From: Oceanipulchritudo sp049975345
GTDB lineage: Bacteria; Verrucomicrobiota; Verrucomicrobiia; Opitutales; Oceanipulchritudinaceae
Direction: 5' to 3'
Length of the DNA stretch: 64,000 nt
Assembly (NCBI GenBank): GCA_049975345.1
Contig: JBNGDP010000001.1
Location: 1-64,000, forward strand
A program made the position numbers and the translations under genes. The notes below the pieces were generated by a model. That model ran no database searches and was not told where the DNA came from. It worked only from the letters and a program-made list of their open reading frames with translations. Positions 62,441 to 64,000 of the stretch are shown here, one piece after another. Each line of letters begins with the position of its first letter. Position 1 is the first letter of the stretch.

Positions 62441-63718
62441 ATGAGCACCACCGATAGCGCACCCGCCCAGCTGAATTCCGCCCCGGCAAGGGAACTGGAC
62501 CCCGAGCTCTACGCCGCCGTCGAAGGGGAACGCGAACGACAGCAAAGCCACATCGAGCTGATCGCTTCCGAGAATTTCACCCTTCCGGCCGTCATGGAGC
62601 TGACCGGCAGCGTCCTCACCAACAAATACGCCGAGGGCTATCCGGGCAAGCGCTACTACGGCGGCTGCCAGTGTGTCGACGTGGCCGAACAACTGGCCAT
62701 CGACCGCGCCAAGGAACTGTTCGGGGCCGAATACGCCAACGTCCAGCCGCACGCCGGCAGCCAGGCCAACTTCGGCGTTTACACCGCCATCCTCGAACCG
62801 GGGGACAAGATCCTCACCATGAACCTCTCCGACGGCGGCCACCTCACCCACGGCAGTCCGGTCAACTTCTCCGGCAAGTTGTATTCCGTGGTCCACTACG
62901 GGGTGGATCCCGAAACCGGCCGGATCGACTACGATGCCCTCGCCGAACAGGCCGGGAGGGAAAAACCGAAAATGATCACCGTCGGCGCCTCCGCCTATCC
63001 GAGGATCATCGATTTCGAGCGGATGGCCGCCATCGCCCATGAGGTCGGCGCGACCATTCTCGCGGACATCGCCCATATCGCCGGCCTTGTCGCAGCCGGG
63101 GAGCATCCGAGCCCGGTGCCGTTCTGTGATTTCGTCACCACGACGACGCACAAGACCCTGCGCGGGCCCCGCGGCGGGCTCATCCTGGCCAGGGAGAAAT
63201 ATGCCAAACAGCTCAATTCCGCCATATTCCCGGGCGGGCAGGGCGGTCCGCTGATGCATGTGATCGCCGCCAAGGCGCTCTGCTTCAGGGAGGCGATGAA
63301 GCCCGAATTCAAAACCTACCAGCAACAGGTGCGCCGGAACGCCGCCGCGATGGCCGAAACCTTCAACAGCCTCGGATACAAGCTGACCAGCGGGGGCACC
63401 GACAACCACCTGATGCTCATCGACCTCCGCAAGAGCCATCCGGACCTCACCGGCAAGGCGGCACAGGTCGCCCTCGACAAGGCCCATATCACGACCAACC
63501 GCAACACCGTGCCCGGCGAGACGCGCAGCCCCTTCCAGACCAGCGGGCTGCGTATCGGCACCCCCGCCTGCACCAGCCGCGGCATGGTGGAGGAGGATTT
63601 CCGCCGGATCGCCAAGGCGATCGACCGCGTCCTCGGCAATATCGAGGATCCGGCGGCCATCGGAGAGGCACGCGAAGTCGCCCTGGAGCTTTGCCGGGCG
63701 CACCCCTTGCCCTATTGA
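62441..63718 (+). CDS. glyA: Serine hydroxymethyltransferase
   Basis: A 425-residue PLP enzyme that converts serine and tetrahydrofolate to glycine and methylene-tetrahydrofolate. IELIASENFTLPAVMELTGS, NKYAEGYPGKRYYGGCQ, NVQPHAGSQANFGVYTAI, LADIAHIAGLVAAGEHPSP, and TTTTHKTLRGPRGG with the PLP lysine are diagnostic; GTPACTSRGM near the end is also fixed. The ATG at 62441 follows an in-frame TTG at 62432; the ATG is more likely. It is 42 bases after rpiB. Confidence 0.97.
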   Translation: MSTTDSAPAQLNSAPARELDPELYAAVEGERERQQSHIELIASENFTLPAVMELTGSVLTNKYAEGYPGKRYYGGCQCVDVAEQLAIDRAKELFGAEYANVQPHAGSQANFGVYTAILEPGDKILTMNLSDGGHLTHGSPVNFSGKLYSVVHYGVDPETGRIDYDALAEQAGREKPKMITVGASAYPRIIDFERMAAIAHEVGATILADIAHIAGLVAAGEHPSPVPFCDFVTTTTHKTLRGPRGGLILAREKYAKQLNSAIFPGGQGGPLMHVIAAKALCFREAMKPEFKTYQQQVRRNAAAMAETFNSLGYKLTSGGTDNHLMLIDLRKSHPDLTGKAAQVALDKAHITTNRNTVPGETRSPFQTSGLRIGTPACTSRGMVEEDFRRIAKAIDRVLGNIEDPAAIGEAREVALELCRAHPLPY

Positions 63719-63720
63719 TC

Positions 63721-64000
63721 TTGGAAAGGCTGGACCCATGCACCGAGGAAGCGCTCATCGCGCACCTGCTGCAGTTTGTGACGCCGGAAAAGCGGGCCCG
63801 GATGGCCGGGGTTATCGGGAAACGGACCTGTTTCCTGCGGGTCGTCCTGGAGGATGTCTTCCAGCCCCACAATGCCAGCGCGGTCATGCGCTCCTGTGAA
63901 TGCTTTGGCATCCAGCATCTGCATGTCATCGAGAACCGGTATGCCTACACCCTGAACCGCGAGGTTGCCATGGGATCCTCCAACTGGATCCACCTGCACC
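63721..64000 (+). CDS. TrmH-family tRNA methyltransferase, N-terminal part (runs off window)
   Basis: The first 93 codons reach the right edge of the window. The reading starts LERLDPCTEEALIAHLLQFV, then TPEKRARMAGVIGKRTCFLR, and VVLEDVFQPHNASAVMRSCE, which is the SPOUT TrmH/SpoU signature (V-L-E-D-V-x-x-P-x-N-x-x-A-x-x-R-S). TrmH methylates the ribose of G18 in tRNA; related members act on other sites. Start codon is TTG (63721) or the TTG six bases earlier, overlapping the glyA stop; no in-frame ATG precedes the domain. Family is certain; subtype not. Confidence 0.85.
   Translation, partial: MERLDPCTEEALIAHLLQFVTPEKRARMAGVIGKRTCFLRVVLEDVFQPHNASAVMRSCECFGIQHLHVIENRYAYTLNREVAMGSSNWIHLH

Overview
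The window reads as chromosomal DNA of a high-GC, Gram-negative bacterium, most likely a member of the Verrucomicrobiota (Opitutales-like). The grounds are a PilMNOPQ-type secretin operon, an exosortase, a giant multi-Ig surface protein, a GldA/F/G plus DUF4340 cassette, a 32-residue AURKAIP1/COX24 ribosomal mini-protein, and many genes preceded by A/C-rich leaders without a Shine-Dalgarno sequence. The lineage call is inference from gene content. Coding density is very high: no gene-free stretch exceeds about 215 bases. I see no tRNA, rRNA, IS element, phage or CRISPR. One 10-N assembly gap lies inside a gene at 22584-22593.

Layout. 1-3.2 kb: two outer-membrane beta-barrel proteins and a BamE-like coiled-coil protein on the minus strand, then transaldolase and a Dabb protein on the plus strand. 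3.2-7.4 kb (minus): exosortase, glgM-like and glgE with overlapping ends, linking a sortase-like membrane protein to the maltose-1-phosphate route of alpha-glucan synthesis. 7.5-8.8 kb (plus): rpsR and a Sua5/TsaC-type gene. 8.9-19.2 kb (minus): pilM-N-O-P-Q followed by an 1876-residue protein with about 15 Ig-like repeats. 19.3-25 kb (minus): the AURKAIP1 mini-gene, a degenerate RluA-like protein, rpsT, two DEDD exonucleases, a cNMP/CBS/DUF294 protein with a damaged nucleotidyltransferase motif, and psd. 25-38 kb (mixed strands): argS, an M24 peptidase, a DUF192 lipoprotein, an aminotransferase, DUF5069, an MsbA-like exporter, an OlsF-like double acyltransferase, cimA, astB and a NIF3-like gene.

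From 38 to 64 kb all genes are on the plus strand: rpsO-hairpin-pnp, trpG/pabA, gyrB-gyrA, trkA-trkH, a five-gene GldA/F/G-DUF4340-AsmA-like cluster, accB-accC, an Asp23/AmaP-like pair, thiE, a low-molecular-weight phosphatase, rpiB, glyA and the start of a TrmH-family methyltransferase.

The most interesting signals are the giant Ig protein riding on the secretin operon; the exosortase-glgM-glgE operon; the GldAFG-DUF4340-AsmA cluster with abrupt strand-composition switches inside two genes; a long nested hairpin between rpsO and pnp; the degenerate enzyme homologues; and GyrA with Ala at the quinolone-determining position 83.
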